64,000 nucleotides of DNA from NCBI GenBank assembly GCA_023394875.1, contig JAEXAB010000001.1:248001-312000 (forward strand), read 5' to 3'. The notes below the pieces were generated by a model. That model saw nothing but the letters and a program-made list of their open reading frames with translations, had not been told where the DNA came from and ran no database searches. Positions 9,052-18,960 of this stretch are shown here, one piece after another. Within the stretch, counting starts at the first letter, position 1; every line of letters begins with the position of its first letter. Origin of the DNA: Bacillota bacterium. Its GTDB lineage: Bacteria; Bacillota; Clostridia; Christensenellales; DTU072. A program made the translations under genes and the position numbers.

Positions 9052-9643
9052 GCTGGCGGTATTTGTTTCGGGCTCCGGCTCCGACTTACAAAGTTTAATA
9101 GACGCGGTAAATAATAGAGAACTTGACGCCGAAATCGCTTTGGTGGTGGCAAGTAAGCCCAATATCTATGCCTTAGAGCGGGCAAATAAAGCCAACATTC
9201 AAAGCGCGGTTTTTAATAAGTCAGATTTTTCTTCGGCGGAAGAAATGTATGAAATTTTGGCAGGTACTTTGGAGTTTTACGGCATTGATTTTATTGTTTT
9301 AGCAGGATATTTAAGTATTTTGACAAAAAACTTTGTAGATTTATTCAAAAAAAGGATAATCAATATTCATCCCTCACTAATTCCAAAATTTTGCGGCAAC
9401 GGTTTTTACGGTATGAAAGTCCATGAAGCGGTTATCGCAAGCGGAGAAAAAGTTTCGGGCGCTACCGTTCATTACGTGGACGAAGGCACCGACACCGGAG
9501 AAATAATTTTGCAGGAAACAGTACCTGTATATCCTAATGACACTCCGCAAACCTTACAAAAAAGGGTGTTAGAAAAAGAACACAGCTTACTCCCTAGGGC
9601 AGTACAAATGGTTATAAACGATATTAATAAGGAGAGAAAATGA
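9044..9643 (+). CDS. purN: Phosphoribosylglycinamide formyltransferase
   Basis: PurN transfers a formyl group from 10-formyltetrahydrofolate to GAR. The 199-residue protein has VSGSGSDLQ at the N-terminus, the catalytic NIHPSLIP segment (Asn and His) and [14 protein letters not shown] with the essential Asp. I place the start at the ATG at 9044, which overlaps the end of purM by 8 bases and has GAGG (9034-9037) six bases upstream. A TTG at 9032 is also in frame but falls on the ribosome site. The loop usually rich in F-P-G reads FCGNGFYG, a small local difference. It overlaps purH by ATGA. Confidence 0.94.
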   Translation: MVRLAVFVSGSGSDLQSLIDAVNNRELDAEIALVVASKPNIYALERANKANIQSAVFNKSDFSSAEEMYEILAGTLEFYGIDFIVLAGYLSILTKNFVDLFKKRIINIHPSLIPKFCGNGFYGMKVHEAVIASGEKVSGATVHYVDEGTDTGEIILQETVPVYPNDTPQTLQKRVLEKEHSLLPRAVQMVINDINKERK

Positions 9644-11172
9644 AAAAGAGAGCATTAATAAGCGTTTCCGACAAAACGGATATAGAAATAATTTGCAAAA
9701 AACTGGATAACTTAGGCTATGAAATCGTCTCTACGGGCGGGACTTATAACGTTATCAAAAACGCAGGAATAAAAGTTCTTAACATAAGCGAAATTACCAA
9801 CTTCCCCGAATGTCTTGACGGGCGGGTTAAGACCTTGCACCCTGCCGTACATGCCGGTCTTCTTGCAATGAGAAGTAACGTTGAACATATGGAACAGCTT
9901 GATAAGCTTAATATAAACACTATTGATATAGTAATAGTCAACCTCTATCCTTTCAAACAAACGATACTAAAAGAAAACGTGGATTTTCAAGACGCGGTGG
10001 AAAATATAGACATCGGCGGGCCTACAATGCTAAGGAGCGCTGCTAAAAACTTTCAGGACGTTATAGTTATAGTAGACCCGTACGACTATTTTAAGGTCTT
10101 TGAAGAACTGGAAAGCGGAGAAGTAACCTTAAATACAAGAAAGTATCTTATGTACAAAGTCTATCAGCATACCGCCGTTTACGACACTATGATTTCTACT
10201 TATCTCAGACAGCAACTGGGTATTGATTTTCCTGACAATCTTACCCTTGCTTACGAAAAAGTAGAACAAATGCGCTACGGAGAGAACCCCCACCAAATGG
10301 CGGCTTCCTACAAAGAAGTATTGCCTGTTAAAAACAGCCTGCTCAATGCCACTAAACTAAACGGCAAGCAACTATCCTATAACAACATTAACGATACAAA
10401 CGGCGCTATTGAGTTATTAAAAGAATTTACTTTACCCACCATAGTGGCGGTAAAGCATGCCAATCCGTGCGGAGTTTCTTCAGCAGATACTATATATGAA
10501 GCTTACGTAAACGCCTATAAAAGCGACCCTGTTTCCATTTATGGCGGCATTGTGGCAAGCAACAGAGAAATTTGTATTGACACCGCAAAGGAGCTTGTAA
10601 AAATATTCCTAGAAATTGTAATAGCTCCTTCTTTTAGCGCTGAGGCTTTGGATATTTTGAAAACCAAACCTAATTTACGGGTGCTCCAACTAGCTGATAT
10701 TGCAAAGCCGAATGATAAATCTACTATGGACTTCAAGAAATGCTACGGCGGGCTGATTATGCAAAACAGCGACCTCTCGGATACCGAAAAGTTAGATATT
10801 GTTACCCAAAAGGCGCCTAATGAGCAACAAACAGCCTCTATGGTTTTTGCCATGAAGGTAGTTAAACACTGTAAGTCAAATGCCATAGTACTAGCCAAAG
10901 GGCAAACCACTTTAGGTATCGGAGTAGGTCAAACCAACAGAATATGGGCAGCAGAACAAAGCATAGCCCACAGTCTAAGCAGTACCGAAGGCGCGGTTAT
11001 GGCAAGCGATGCTTTCTTCCCGTTTTCCGACTGTGTGGAAGCGGCGGCTAAGGCGGGCATATCGGCAATTATTCAACCCGGCGGTTCTATAAGGGATAAA
11101 GACAGTATCGAAGCCTGCGACAGACACGGGATTGCTATGGTCTTTACCGAAGTAAGACACTTTAAGCATTGA
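9640..11172 (+). CDS. purH: Bifunctional AICAR formyltransferase / IMP cyclohydrolase
   Basis: PurH performs the last two steps to IMP. The N-terminal MGS-like IMP cyclohydrolase domain (about residues 1-200) shows ISVSDKTD and STGGTY. The C-terminal AICAR transformylase domain carries VAVKHANPCGVS with the catalytic Lys-His pair, and YGGIVASN. The 510-residue length is normal. Its ATG overlaps the purN stop as ATGA. AICAR is also a by-product of HisF, so this enzyme links the histidine operon at 32-39 kb to purine synthesis. Folate one-carbon units can come from the glycine cleavage genes. Confidence 0.96.
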   Translation: MKKRALISVSDKTDIEIICKKLDNLGYEIVSTGGTYNVIKNAGIKVLNISEITNFPECLDGRVKTLHPAVHAGLLAMRSNVEHMEQLDKLNINTIDIVIVNLYPFKQTILKENVDFQDAVENIDIGGPTMLRSAAKNFQDVIVIVDPYDYFKVFEELESGEVTLNTRKYLMYKVYQHTAVYDTMISTYLRQQLGIDFPDNLTLAYEKVEQMRYGENPHQMAASYKEVLPVKNSLLNATKLNGKQLSYNNINDTNGAIELLKEFTLPTIVAVKHANPCGVSSADTIYEAYVNAYKSDPVSIYGGIVASNREICIDTAKELVKIFLEIVIAPSFSAEALDILKTKPNLRVLQLADIAKPNDKSTMDFKKCYGGLIMQNSDLSDTEKLDIVTQKAPNEQQTASMVFAMKVVKHCKSNAIVLAKGQTTLGIGVGQTNRIWAAEQSIAHSLSSTEGAVMASDAFFPFSDCVEAAAKAGISAIIQPGGSIRDKDSIEACDRHGIAMVFTEVRHFKH

Positions 11173-11182
11173 GGTTGCACCG

Positions 11183-12442
11183 ATGAAAAAAACTGTTTTG
11201 GTAATAGGCGGCGGCGGAAGAGAACACGCTATTTGTTTAGCTTTTAGCAAAAGTAAGCACGTAGGCAAAATTTATTGCGCGCCGGGTAACGCCGGAATTG
11301 CGGAAATTGCCCAGTGCGTGGACATAAGGGCTACCGACTGTAATAAAATCGTAGAATTTGCAAAGACAATTAAACCCGATATGGTATTTGTTGCGCCAGA
11401 CGACCCCCTTTCTTTAGGGCTTGTAAATATGCTGCAAGAAAACAATATTAACGCTTTCGGGCCAAGAAAAGAAGGGGCGATTGTGGAAAGCAGCAAGGCT
11501 TTTTCCAAGCAGTTTATGGCAAGGCATAATATCCCCACCGCAAAATATCAAACTTTTTGTTCCTATAACCTAGCTTTGGAATATTTGAAAAACACCTCTT
11601 ATCCTCTTGTTATTAAAGCCGACGGACTTGCTTTGGGTAAAGGGGTAATAATCTGCGAAAACTTAATTAATGCTGTAATGGCGTTAAAAGAAATTATGGT
11701 TGACAAAGTCTTCGGCGAAGCGGGCAAAGAAGTGGTTATTGAAGAGTTTCTTACTGGTAAAGAAATAACCTTGCTTGTATTTACCGACGGCAAATCGGTA
11801 AAACTAATGCCTCCTAGTCAGGACCATAAGAGAGCCTATGATAATGACCAAGGCAAAAACACGGGGGGTATGGGCGCGTTTGCTCCCACGCCTACTTTTA
11901 CTAAAGAAATAGAAATTGAAGTCTTAGAAAAAATAGTCTATCCCACCATAAACGGACTTAATAAAGAAAACCGCGCCTTTAAGGGCGTATTGTACTTCGG
12001 TCTTATGGCGTGTAAAGACGGCGTGAAGGTAATAGAATACAATGCAAGGTTCGGCGACCCCGAAACGCAAGTGATTTTACCACTATTAAAGAGCGATTTT
12101 TACGAAATCTGCCAAGCGGTAATTGACGGAAAGTTGGAAGAAACAGAAATTATTTGGCAAAAAGGCTGTTCTCTGACGGTGGTAGTTGCCAGCGGGGGCT
12201 ATCCCGAATCCGTTATAAAAGGTTATCCGATTATTATTGAAAACTTATCAAATGAAGTTACTCTCTTTCACAGCGGAACGGCTTTTAGGGATAAACAACT
12301 AGTAACCAACGGCGGTAGAGTTTTTTGTCTTACTGCGGTAGCCGACAGCATAGAAGAAGCAAGAAACAAGGTTTATAAAGAAATTGACAAAATAAAATTC
12401 AACGGCGCGCGTTACCGCACCGATATAGGGATAAAACTGTGA
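11183..12442 (+). CDS. purD: Phosphoribosylamine-glycine ligase (GAR synthetase)
   Basis: PurD joins phosphoribosylamine and glycine using ATP. The 419-residue ATP-grasp protein begins with VLVIGGGGREHAI, the dinucleotide-like loop of the family. It shows LVIKADGLALGKGV, the NTGGMGAFAPTP stretch and EYNARFGDPETQ with metal-binding Glu and Asn. It lies between purH (10 bases before) and purL (7 bases after) with a GAGG ribosome site. Length and motifs are normal. Confidence 0.96.
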   Translation: MKKTVLVIGGGGREHAICLAFSKSKHVGKIYCAPGNAGIAEIAQCVDIRATDCNKIVEFAKTIKPDMVFVAPDDPLSLGLVNMLQENNINAFGPRKEGAIVESSKAFSKQFMARHNIPTAKYQTFCSYNLALEYLKNTSYPLVIKADGLALGKGVIICENLINAVMALKEIMVDKVFGEAGKEVVIEEFLTGKEITLLVFTDGKSVKLMPPSQDHKRAYDNDQGKNTGGMGAFAPTPTFTKEIEIEVLEKIVYPTINGLNKENRAFKGVLYFGLMACKDGVKVIEYNARFGDPETQVILPLLKSDFYEICQAVIDGKLEETEIIWQKGCSLTVVVASGGYPESVIKGYPIIIENLSNEVTLFHSGTAFRDKQLVTNGGRVFCLTAVADSIEEARNKVYKEIDKIKFNGARYRTDIGIKL

Positions 12443-12449
12443 GGTAATA

Positions 12450-15400
12450 ATGGTAAGAAGAATTTACGTAGAAAAATTATCAGAGTACGACAGCGGAGCT
12501 AAGAAAGTTTTGGACGATATTATCTCCATACTATCAATAACTCCGAAAACATTCCGCAAAATACTGCGTTACGACATAGAAAACCTACCTGAACAGTATT
12601 TCGAAATCAGCAAGGCTTCTATCTTTTCCGAACCGACGGTAGACGTAACTTTTGATAAATTTGAAGTTAAGGACGACGAAAAAGTCCTCATCGTGGAATA
12701 TCTGAGCGGTCAATACGACCAGAGAGCGGACAGCGCAGCCCAATGCGTGCAGTTGCTTACCGGCGGAAACAGACCTCTTATAAAATGCGCAGCCGTTTAT
12801 ATTATAGGCGGTGTCGATAACGATAGCTATGAAAGGATAAAAAAATTCCTCATTAACCCGGTTGACAGCAAGGAAGGAGAAATGGAAATACCCGTAACCC
12901 TTGTATTGAAAACCGAAACCCCCGAAAAAATGCGGGAAGAAGTTAATTTTATCGGTATGAGTAAGTCAGCGTTAAAGAAATTTTACGATAATTTCGGCTT
13001 TGCCATGACTTTTGAGGATTTATCCTTTGTGCAGGATTATTTTATTAAAGAAAACAGAGAGCCTACTCACACCGAACTGAAAGTTATCGACACTTATTGG
13101 AGCGACCATTGCCGTCACACCACTTTTTTAACAAAATTGCGTGACGTCAAGATATTTTCTACCGACCCCAATATAGAAAAGGCTTTTATTGCGTATTCTA
13201 ATGCCTTTGAAAAGTTATATAAAGACCGTACCGACAAATATCCGTGTCTTATGAACATAGCGACCATTGCCGCAAAAGAATTATCCCTTATGGGCTATCT
13301 AAAAAACTTAGACGTCAGCGAAGAAATTAACGCTTGTTCGGTTACTGTAACGGTAGACAACAACGGCGTAGACGAAGACTGGCTCATTATGTTCAAGAAC
13401 GAAACTCATAATCACCCTACCGAAATTGAGCCTTTCGGCGGAGCCGCCACCTGTCTTGGCGGGGCAATCAGGGATCCGTTAAGCGGTAGAGCCTACGTTT
13501 ATCAGGCTATGAGAATAACCGGCGCGGGCAATCCTTTAGAGGATATTTCTAAGACTATTAAAGGTAAACTGCCCCAAAGAGTGCTTACCAAAACGGCTTT
13601 GGCAGGGTTTTCTTCTTACGGCAATCAAATTGGCCTTGCAACAGGCATCGTTCATGAAATCTATAACGACGGCTATAAGGCAAAGAGACTGGAAACGGGC
13701 TACGTTATAGGTGGCGCGAAGAAAGAGAACGTAATAAGAAAACGTCCCAAAAATGGCGACGTTGTTTTGTTGCTAGGCGGAGATACCGGCAGAGACGGTT
13801 GCGGAGGAGCGACAGGGTCATCCAAAGCCCATACCATAACATCGGTGGAAAAATGCGGCGCAGAAGTCCAAAAAGGCAATCCCCCCGAAGAAAGAAAGCT
13901 GCAAAGACTTTTCAGAAATACCCTTGCATCTAAGTTAATTATACGCTGTAACGATTTCGGCGCGGGGGGGGTATGCGTTGCTATCGGAGAATTGAGCGAA
14001 GGACTGGACATTTTTCTTGATAAAGTAAGTAAAAAGTATGAAGGACTCAATGCAACCGAACTTGCCATAAGCGAATCCCAGGAAAGAATGGCAGTGGTTG
14101 TTGAAAAAGAAAACGTAGAAACTTTTTCTTCCCTTGCCGCAAGAGAGAACCTCAAAGTAACACCCGTTGCCGTCATTACCGACACCAAAAGGCTAAGAAT
14201 GTTCTACAAGGACGAAACCATTGTGGATATTAAGAGGGAGTTTTTGGACACAAACGGCGTTACTACCGAGCAGGACGTAATTATAAAGCAGGAAAAAACC
14301 GCTTTCTTTAGCGAAATTAACACCGAAATAAAAAAGTGCGTGGAAGAAGGCGACTACGAAAAAGCTATATTAAAAGACTTGTCCCTATTAAAAAACTGCT
14401 CCAATAAGGGCGCGGGAGAAACCTTTGACAGTACCATAGGCGCGGCAAGCGTATTGATGCCTTACGGCGGAAAAAAACAGCTTACCCCCTCCACCGTCAT
14501 GGCAAGCAAAGTACCCGTAGACGGTTATACCGAAACGGTAACTTTATCTTCCTACGGAATTTATCCCGACCTTATGATAGCTTCTCCTTATCTAGGCTCT
14601 ATCTATGCTATAGTAAGCGCGGTAAGTAAGCTAATTGTAAGCGGAGTAAAATATGATACAATTTATCTTACTTTGCAGGAATATTTTAAGAAATTAAACA
14701 AGGACGCCGAAAGGTGGGGAGAACCTCTACAAGCCCTTTTGGGTGCCTATGACGCACAATTAGGTTTACATATAGGCGCAATTGGCGGCAAAGACAGTAT
14801 GAGCGGAACTTTCGAAAATATCGACGTACCCCCAACCCTGATTGCCTTTGGTATGGGTATAGCAAAATTAAATAACATTGTCCATAACGCCTTTAATACT
14901 CACGGTCACGTACATATTTTACGTATTCCCAAAGACAAATTCGGCCGTCCGAATTTTGAAAAGCTCCTCAATCTTTATTCCCTTACCGAAAAGCTTATTA
15001 AAAGCGGAAAGATTATTAATTCCGCCGTGGTGGAAAACGACGTGATAGTTACCCTTTGCCGCTCCATAATCGGTAACGGGGCAGGATTGAATCTATATAA
15101 ACTTGACGGCAGTTTGTTCCAAAACGCCATAGGGGATATTATTCTTGTTTCCGAAGATAGAATGCCCCAGTATGAGTATCTTGGAGAATTAAACAGCAGC
15201 GGTAACCTTACTTGTATGGAACTTTCCATAAACTCATATTCCTTAAAGAAAGCGTTTTGCGACACTTTAGAAAGCGTATTCCCGTCCAAAGCGCCCTCAA
15301 GTGGCAACGCTAAGGCAATAAGCTTTATAGCTTCCCAACCCTATAACGGAAAAAGCATTGCAAAACCCAGAGTATTCATTCCCGTTTTCCCGGGTACCAA

Positions 15401-16160
15401 CTGCGAATACGACACCGAAAAGGCGTTTAGAAACGCAGGCGCCGAAGTTAAGACGGTTATTATTAAAAATCAAACCCCGTTCGACATTGCCCAGTCCATA
15501 GACGCAATGGCTGATGCCATAAAAGATTCCCAGATTATAGCCTTCCCCGGCGGTTTTTCGGGCGGTGACGAGCCTGACGGCAGCGGAAAATTTATCGCAA
15601 CCGCTTTCCGCAACCCTATTCTTAAAGAACGTGTGGAAACTTTACTTTACAAACAAGACGGACTGATTTTAGGTATTTGCAACGGCTTCCAGGCTCTTAT
15701 TAAATTAGGTCTTTTGCCGTTTGGAAAAATAATTACCCAAAACCGTAACAGCGCAACTCTAACCTATAACAACATAGCAAGGCACGTTTCCACAATTTCC
15801 CGAATAAGAATCGCTTCCAACGCCTCTCCTTGGTTAAATAGTTTCAGTGTGGGAGAAGTTTTCTGCGTGCCGGTAAGTCACGGCGAAGGAAAACTAATCT
15901 GCCCTGCCGACACTCTAGAATTATTGGAGAAAAACGGTCAGATTGCCACCCAATACGTGGACGATAACGGCAACGTTACTATGGTTTCACCATACAACCC
16001 CAACGGCTCTGTATGGGGCATCGAAGGGCTTGTTTCCCCCGACGGCAGAGTTTTTGGCAAAATGGGGCATTCTGAGAGGTGGCAAAATGGACTTTATCAG
16101 AACGTGGAAGGAAATTTTGCTATGAATATTTTCCAAAATGGTGTAGAATATTATAAATAA
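12450..16160 (+). CDS. purL: Phosphoribosylformylglycinamidine synthase, single-chain clostridial type
   Basis: This large PurL (1236 residues) converts FGAR to FGAM with ATP and glutamine, so no separate purS or purQ is needed. The order is an N-terminal PurS-like region, then two AIR-synthase-like ATP domains (DTYWSDHCRHTTF and FKNETHNHPTEIEPFGGAATCLGG in the first). A C-terminal class I glutaminase follows, beginning near residue 975 (RVFIPVFPGTNCE), with GGFSGGDEPDG, the nucleophile Cys in LGICNGFQ, and a terminal MGHSER carrying catalytic residues. Length and layout match the clostridial clade. It ends the purine operon; a weak AT-rich hairpin lies in the 32-base gap to lgt. Confidence 0.95.
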   Translation: MVRRIYVEKLSEYDSGAKKVLDDIISILSITPKTFRKILRYDIENLPEQYFEISKASIFSEPTVDVTFDKFEVKDDEKVLIVEYLSGQYDQRADSAAQCVQLLTGGNRPLIKCAAVYIIGGVDNDSYERIKKFLINPVDSKEGEMEIPVTLVLKTETPEKMREEVNFIGMSKSALKKFYDNFGFAMTFEDLSFVQDYFIKENREPTHTELKVIDTYWSDHCRHTTFLTKLRDVKIFSTDPNIEKAFIAYSNAFEKLYKDRTDKYPCLMNIATIAAKELSLMGYLKNLDVSEEINACSVTVTVDNNGVDEDWLIMFKNETHNHPTEIEPFGGAATCLGGAIRDPLSGRAYVYQAMRITGAGNPLEDISKTIKGKLPQRVLTKTALAGFSSYGNQIGLATGIVHEIYNDGYKAKRLETGYVIGGAKKENVIRKRPKNGDVVLLLGGDTGRDGCGGATGSSKAHTITSVEKCGAEVQKGNPPEERKLQRLFRNTLASKLIIRCNDFGAGGVCVAIGELSEGLDIFLDKVSKKYEGLNATELAISESQERMAVVVEKENVETFSSLAARENLKVTPVAVITDTKRLRMFYKDETIVDIKREFLDTNGVTTEQDVIIKQEKTAFFSEINTEIKKCVEEGDYEKAILKDLSLLKNCSNKGAGETFDSTIGAASVLMPYGGKKQLTPSTVMASKVPVDGYTETVTLSSYGIYPDLMIASPYLGSIYAIVSAVSKLIVSGVKYDTIYLTLQEYFKKLNKDAERWGEPLQALLGAYDAQLGLHIGAIGGKDSMSGTFENIDVPPTLIAFGMGIAKLNNIVHNAFNTHGHVHILRIPKDKFGRPNFEKLLNLYSLTEKLIKSGKIINSAVVENDVIVTLCRSIIGNGAGLNLYKLDGSLFQNAIGDIILVSEDRMPQYEYLGELNSSGNLTCMELSINSYSLKKAFCDTLESVFPSKAPSSGNAKAISFIASQPYNGKSIAKPRVFIPVFPGTNCEYDTEKAFRNAGAEVKTVIIKNQTPFDIAQSIDAMADAIKDSQIIAFPGGFSGGDEPDGSGKFIATAFRNPILKERVETLLYKQDGLILGICNGFQALIKLGLLPFGKIITQNRNSATLTYNNIARHVSTISRIRIASNASPWLNSFSVGEVFCVPVSHGEGKLICPADTLELLEKNGQIATQYVDDNGNVTMVSPYNPNGSVWGIEGLVSPDGRVFGKMGHSERWQNGLYQNVEGNFAMNIFQNGVEYYK

Positions 16161-16192
16161 CCTTATATAATAAGGGTTTTTGCGAGGTTACT

Positions 16193-17074
16193 ATGCAAGA
16201 AGTTTTACTTAACGCAATGCACTGGACGGGCAAGGTTAAGCCCATAGCTTTCTCTATAGGCAATATTTCGGTCAGATGGTACGGCATTTTTATTACCACG
16301 GCGATGCTTATCGGGCTTTTTCTCAGCATAAAACGCTGTGCAAAATTAAAAATTTCCAGCGACGATATGCTTACCTTATTTTTAATTGCTATTCCTTTGG
16401 CAGTAATAGGGGCAAGACTAGGCTACGTAATTTCCCGATTTGAATATTATTTTACTTCTCCCTACGACTGGGACGCCTTTGTGGACACAATAGCAATTTG
16501 GGACGGCGGACTTACCATAATGGTAGGCGTGCCTTTCGGCGTTCTTGGCGGTCTTATTTGGGCAAAAGCAAAAAAAATAAACTTTATCGACTTAGCCAAT
16601 ATCGTTATGCCAGTCGTACTGTTATCACAAGCCCTAGGTAGGTGGGGGAACTTCTTCAATCAGGAACTTTACGGTCAGATGATAACTAACCCGTCTTTAC
16701 AATGGTTCCCTATGGCTATATTTATCGCCGACGAGGGGGCTTTCTTTCAAGCTACTTTTTTCTATGAAATGGTACTTAATATAATCGGTTTCTTTGTCTT
16801 ATCCTACGTGACAAAGCATATCAATATAAGAGGAATAGGCATTTTTGGTTACGTGGCTTGGTATTATCTGGTAAGAGGCTCCTTAGAATTTATCCGCGAC
16901 GACGGTACTTCCTCCCTTGACGGAGCGGTAAACGCCAATATTATTTACTGTTACGTAGCCGCAGCCGTAGCCATAATAGCCATAGTTGTTTTTATAATCC
17001 TCAAGAAAAAGAAAGGTCAACAGATTTTCTATAAAAAAGAGATTCCTTTGCCCGATTATGTCACAAAAAAATAG
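16193..17074 (+). CDS. lgt: Prolipoprotein diacylglyceryl transferase
   Basis: Lgt attaches diacylglycerol to the lipobox cysteine of prolipoproteins in the membrane. The 293-residue protein has about seven hydrophobic helices, SVRWYGIFI at the start, GARLGYV, the Lgt signature ALGRWGNFFNQELYG, and RGSLEFIRDDG near the end with the conserved Arg/Glu. The segment after IWDGGL, where most homologues have a His-Gly-Gly or Tyr-Gly-Gly, reads MVGVPFG, so the usual His/Tyr is absent. The start has GAGG seven bases upstream. Several predicted lipoproteins in this window (at 17153, 18176, 49057, 49965, 52763 and 62326) would be its substrates. Confidence 0.94.
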   Translation: MQEVLLNAMHWTGKVKPIAFSIGNISVRWYGIFITTAMLIGLFLSIKRCAKLKISSDDMLTLFLIAIPLAVIGARLGYVISRFEYYFTSPYDWDAFVDTIAIWDGGLTIMVGVPFGVLGGLIWAKAKKINFIDLANIVMPVVLLSQALGRWGNFFNQELYGQMITNPSLQWFPMAIFIADEGAFFQATFFYEMVLNIIGFFVLSYVTKHINIRGIGIFGYVAWYYLVRGSLEFIRDDGTSSLDGAVNANIIYCYVAAAVAIIAIVVFIILKKKKGQQIFYKKEIPLPDYVTKK

Positions 17075-17094
17075 ATTTTTTGGTTATTTCGGTA

Positions 17095-17124
17095 TTGACA
17101 CCGTCAGCTAAATTGTAGTAAGAT
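17095..17124 (+). promoter_or_regulatory. Promoter of the SGNH lipoprotein genes
   Basis: A perfect TTGACA (17095-17100), 18 bases and TAAGAT (17119-17124). The expected start near 17131 excludes the in-frame ATG at 17129 and supports the ATG at 17153. Confidence 0.6.
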
Positions 17125-17152
17125 TTATATGCAAAAAACTAAGGTGGTTACA

Positions 17153-18160
17153 ATGAAAAAGAAAATTATCGCATTGATTTTATGCGCCGCACTGCTTGTA
17201 TGCGCAAGCGTTACCTTAATCGGGTGCGACAAGACTGAGCCAATAAAAATTGTATATTTAGGCGACTCCATAGCCGAAGCACTATTGGGGCCCTCTCCGG
17301 TTTCCGAAAGAGAGAATTACGGATACTATGCAATAGTAGGCAGAAGAAACGATTACGTTTACGTAAACCGTTCGGCTTCCGGTCATCAGACCAAACAGCT
17401 ACTTGACTTACTTGAAAACCCCGACGAGGCGTTGAACTTACCTTCTCACCTAAAAACCGCCGACGTTATTCACGTATCTATATTAGGAAACGACTTCCTG
17501 CAGACCAACCTTGGAGAAACCATTCTTAGCGCGGCGAGAAACGATTATGATAGAATCGACGATATCTTAGAAAAAGCCAGATTTAATTTCGACAAGATTT
17601 ATAAGGCGTTACGCGGTTATAACCAAGACGCCATTATTATGTTCCAAACGGTATATAATCCCGTTTCTCCCGAAACAGGCTTAATCAGAAAAGACGTTCG
17701 TGACACTCTTGAAACCGAACTTGATATACACTCCGACCAATACCGCGCGCTAGGGGCAGAATTGCTTAACCTTCTTAACGGTGTTGCAAGGGATTATTTA
17801 ACCGCCCATCCCGGAGCTTTTTATATTACCGATGTTTATGCGGAGTTTGACAGAATTTATAACGAAGACCCCGAAAGAGGCAAAGACCTTATTTATGCCG
17901 ACTGGGTTCACCCGAGTAACGAAGGTCATGCGGTAGCCGCCGACCTTATCCAGGAACAATTAGAAGAATTAGGACTTGCCGACAAGGACAAAGCTCTCCG
18001 CTTTACAAAATACCTAAGAATTGAGCAATTAAGCCGCATGTATTCGGAGTCTGTTAATTTGGCTACCGTTCGCAAAGAAATAAACGCCGCTAAGTCCTGC
18101 AAGGAAGTAACAAAGCTTTATTTCGACGCAATAAGGGACAAAGCCCCTTCTTACGTATAA
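17153..18160 (+). CDS. SGNH/GDSL-family hydrolase lipoprotein
   Basis: This is a surface-anchored esterase-like protein of 335 residues. A lysine start, a hydrophobic stretch and the lipobox LIGC (22-25) mark a lipoprotein. The GDS of block I has its serine at residue 39. LGND (block III) and DWVHPSNEGH with the Asp and His (block V) complete an SGNH catalytic set. The substrate is unknown; acyl or acetyl groups on envelope sugars are a common target in the family. I chose the ATG at 17153 because AAGGTGG lies five bases upstream and the promoter at 17095-17124 would start transcription near the earlier ATG. It is probably co-transcribed with the next lipoprotein. Confidence 0.85.
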   Translation: MKKKIIALILCAALLVCASVTLIGCDKTEPIKIVYLGDSIAEALLGPSPVSERENYGYYAIVGRRNDYVYVNRSASGHQTKQLLDLLENPDEALNLPSHLKTADVIHVSILGNDFLQTNLGETILSAARNDYDRIDDILEKARFNFDKIYKALRGYNQDAIIMFQTVYNPVSPETGLIRKDVRDTLETELDIHSDQYRALGAELLNLLNGVARDYLTAHPGAFYITDVYAEFDRIYNEDPERGKDLIYADWVHPSNEGHAVAADLIQEQLEELGLADKDKALRFTKYLRIEQLSRMYSESVNLATVRKEINAAKSCKEVTKLYFDAIRDKAPSYV

Positions 18161-18175
18161 AGGGAGATAGATATT

Positions 18176-18883
18176 ATGAAAACAGTTAAAAAAATATCAC
18201 TTATAATTTTGATTATTTGTATCACTTCTTTAAGCTGTCTTGCTCTTACTTCCTGCAAATACAACGGCGAATATTACGTTAAAAATGATACTTCTTTTGA
18301 AATCAGCGCCGGCACTAAGATTATGGCAATACCGATTACTCCACTTCTTAACAAAGAAAAAAGCGGAATAACTTTGCGTGCCGACGGGACTATGACCATG
18401 CGCTTTACCGTAAGCAACATGGTAAATCTTATACTTGGAGATATCGACATAGCCACAATGTTGGGAGAAGTAGATTTGTCGGAATTTATTGACTCTTATC
18501 TTAATCCGTTATTCCCCGGCTTTACCTTGGACAATGTTCCCGATTCCATGAAAATTTTAGAAAACACCTTAGGCTTACGCTTAGTTGGTCTTGATTTTGA
18601 TTCTCCCGACATCGCCGCTTTATTAAACGGGTTGAAAACAGGTATTTTCCCCAGCTCCATTTCTATTCCTCAAAATATAGGGTTGGAATATAACGGACCG
18701 TATGCCTTAAAAGATATGATAGACGCCGACGGCAAACCTTATACCATTCTCTATATGGGCAAGCACGAAGAAAAGGGAGAATCCTTCTTACACTTCAACC
18801 TGAAAAAGGACGAAAACGGCGTAAATACCCTAATTTCTCGCGTGGAATTTTTGAACCTGAATTTGGTGGCAAAAGAAGTTTAG
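18176..18883 (+). CDS. Hypothetical lipoprotein
   Basis: I do not recognise a family. The 235-residue protein has a clear lipoprotein signal with the lipobox LTSC ending at Cys27, then a mainly polar, beta-rich-looking exported region and no obvious catalytic motif. It starts 15 bases after the SGNH hydrolase gene with AAAGGGAG upstream, so the two are probably one transcript. The window shows no terminator after it before the pyrimidine promoter at 18901. It could assist or bind a partner of the hydrolase, but this is only inferred from adjacency. Confidence 0.75.
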   Translation: MKTVKKISLIILIICITSLSCLALTSCKYNGEYYVKNDTSFEISAGTKIMAIPITPLLNKEKSGITLRADGTMTMRFTVSNMVNLILGDIDIATMLGEVDLSEFIDSYLNPLFPGFTLDNVPDSMKILENTLGLRLVGLDFDSPDIAALLNGLKTGIFPSSISIPQNIGLEYNGPYALKDMIDADGKPYTILYMGKHEEKGESFLHFNLKKDENGVNTLISRVEFLNLNLVAKEV

Positions 18884-18900
18884 AAAAGGCGTTAAAATAT

Positions 18901-18930
18901 TTGCATTCTCTTTTGAGTCCGTGTTATACT
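18901..18930 (+). promoter_or_regulatory. Promoter of the pyrimidine operon
   Basis: TTGCAT (18901-18906), 18 bases and TATACT (18925-18930). The start near 18937 leaves a leader of about 24 bases before pyrB. That is too short for a PyrR-type attenuator, so control by such an RNA element is unlikely here. Confidence 0.6.
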
Positions 18931-18960
18931 TAAAAAAATACAAAAGTATGAGGCGGAAAA

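Noticed and set aside
17129..17152. Earlier start of the SGNH lipoprotein at ATG 17129
   Set aside because: The promoter at 17095-17124 would start transcription at about this ATG, and the later ATG has a good ribosome site and gives a standard lipoprotein signal.
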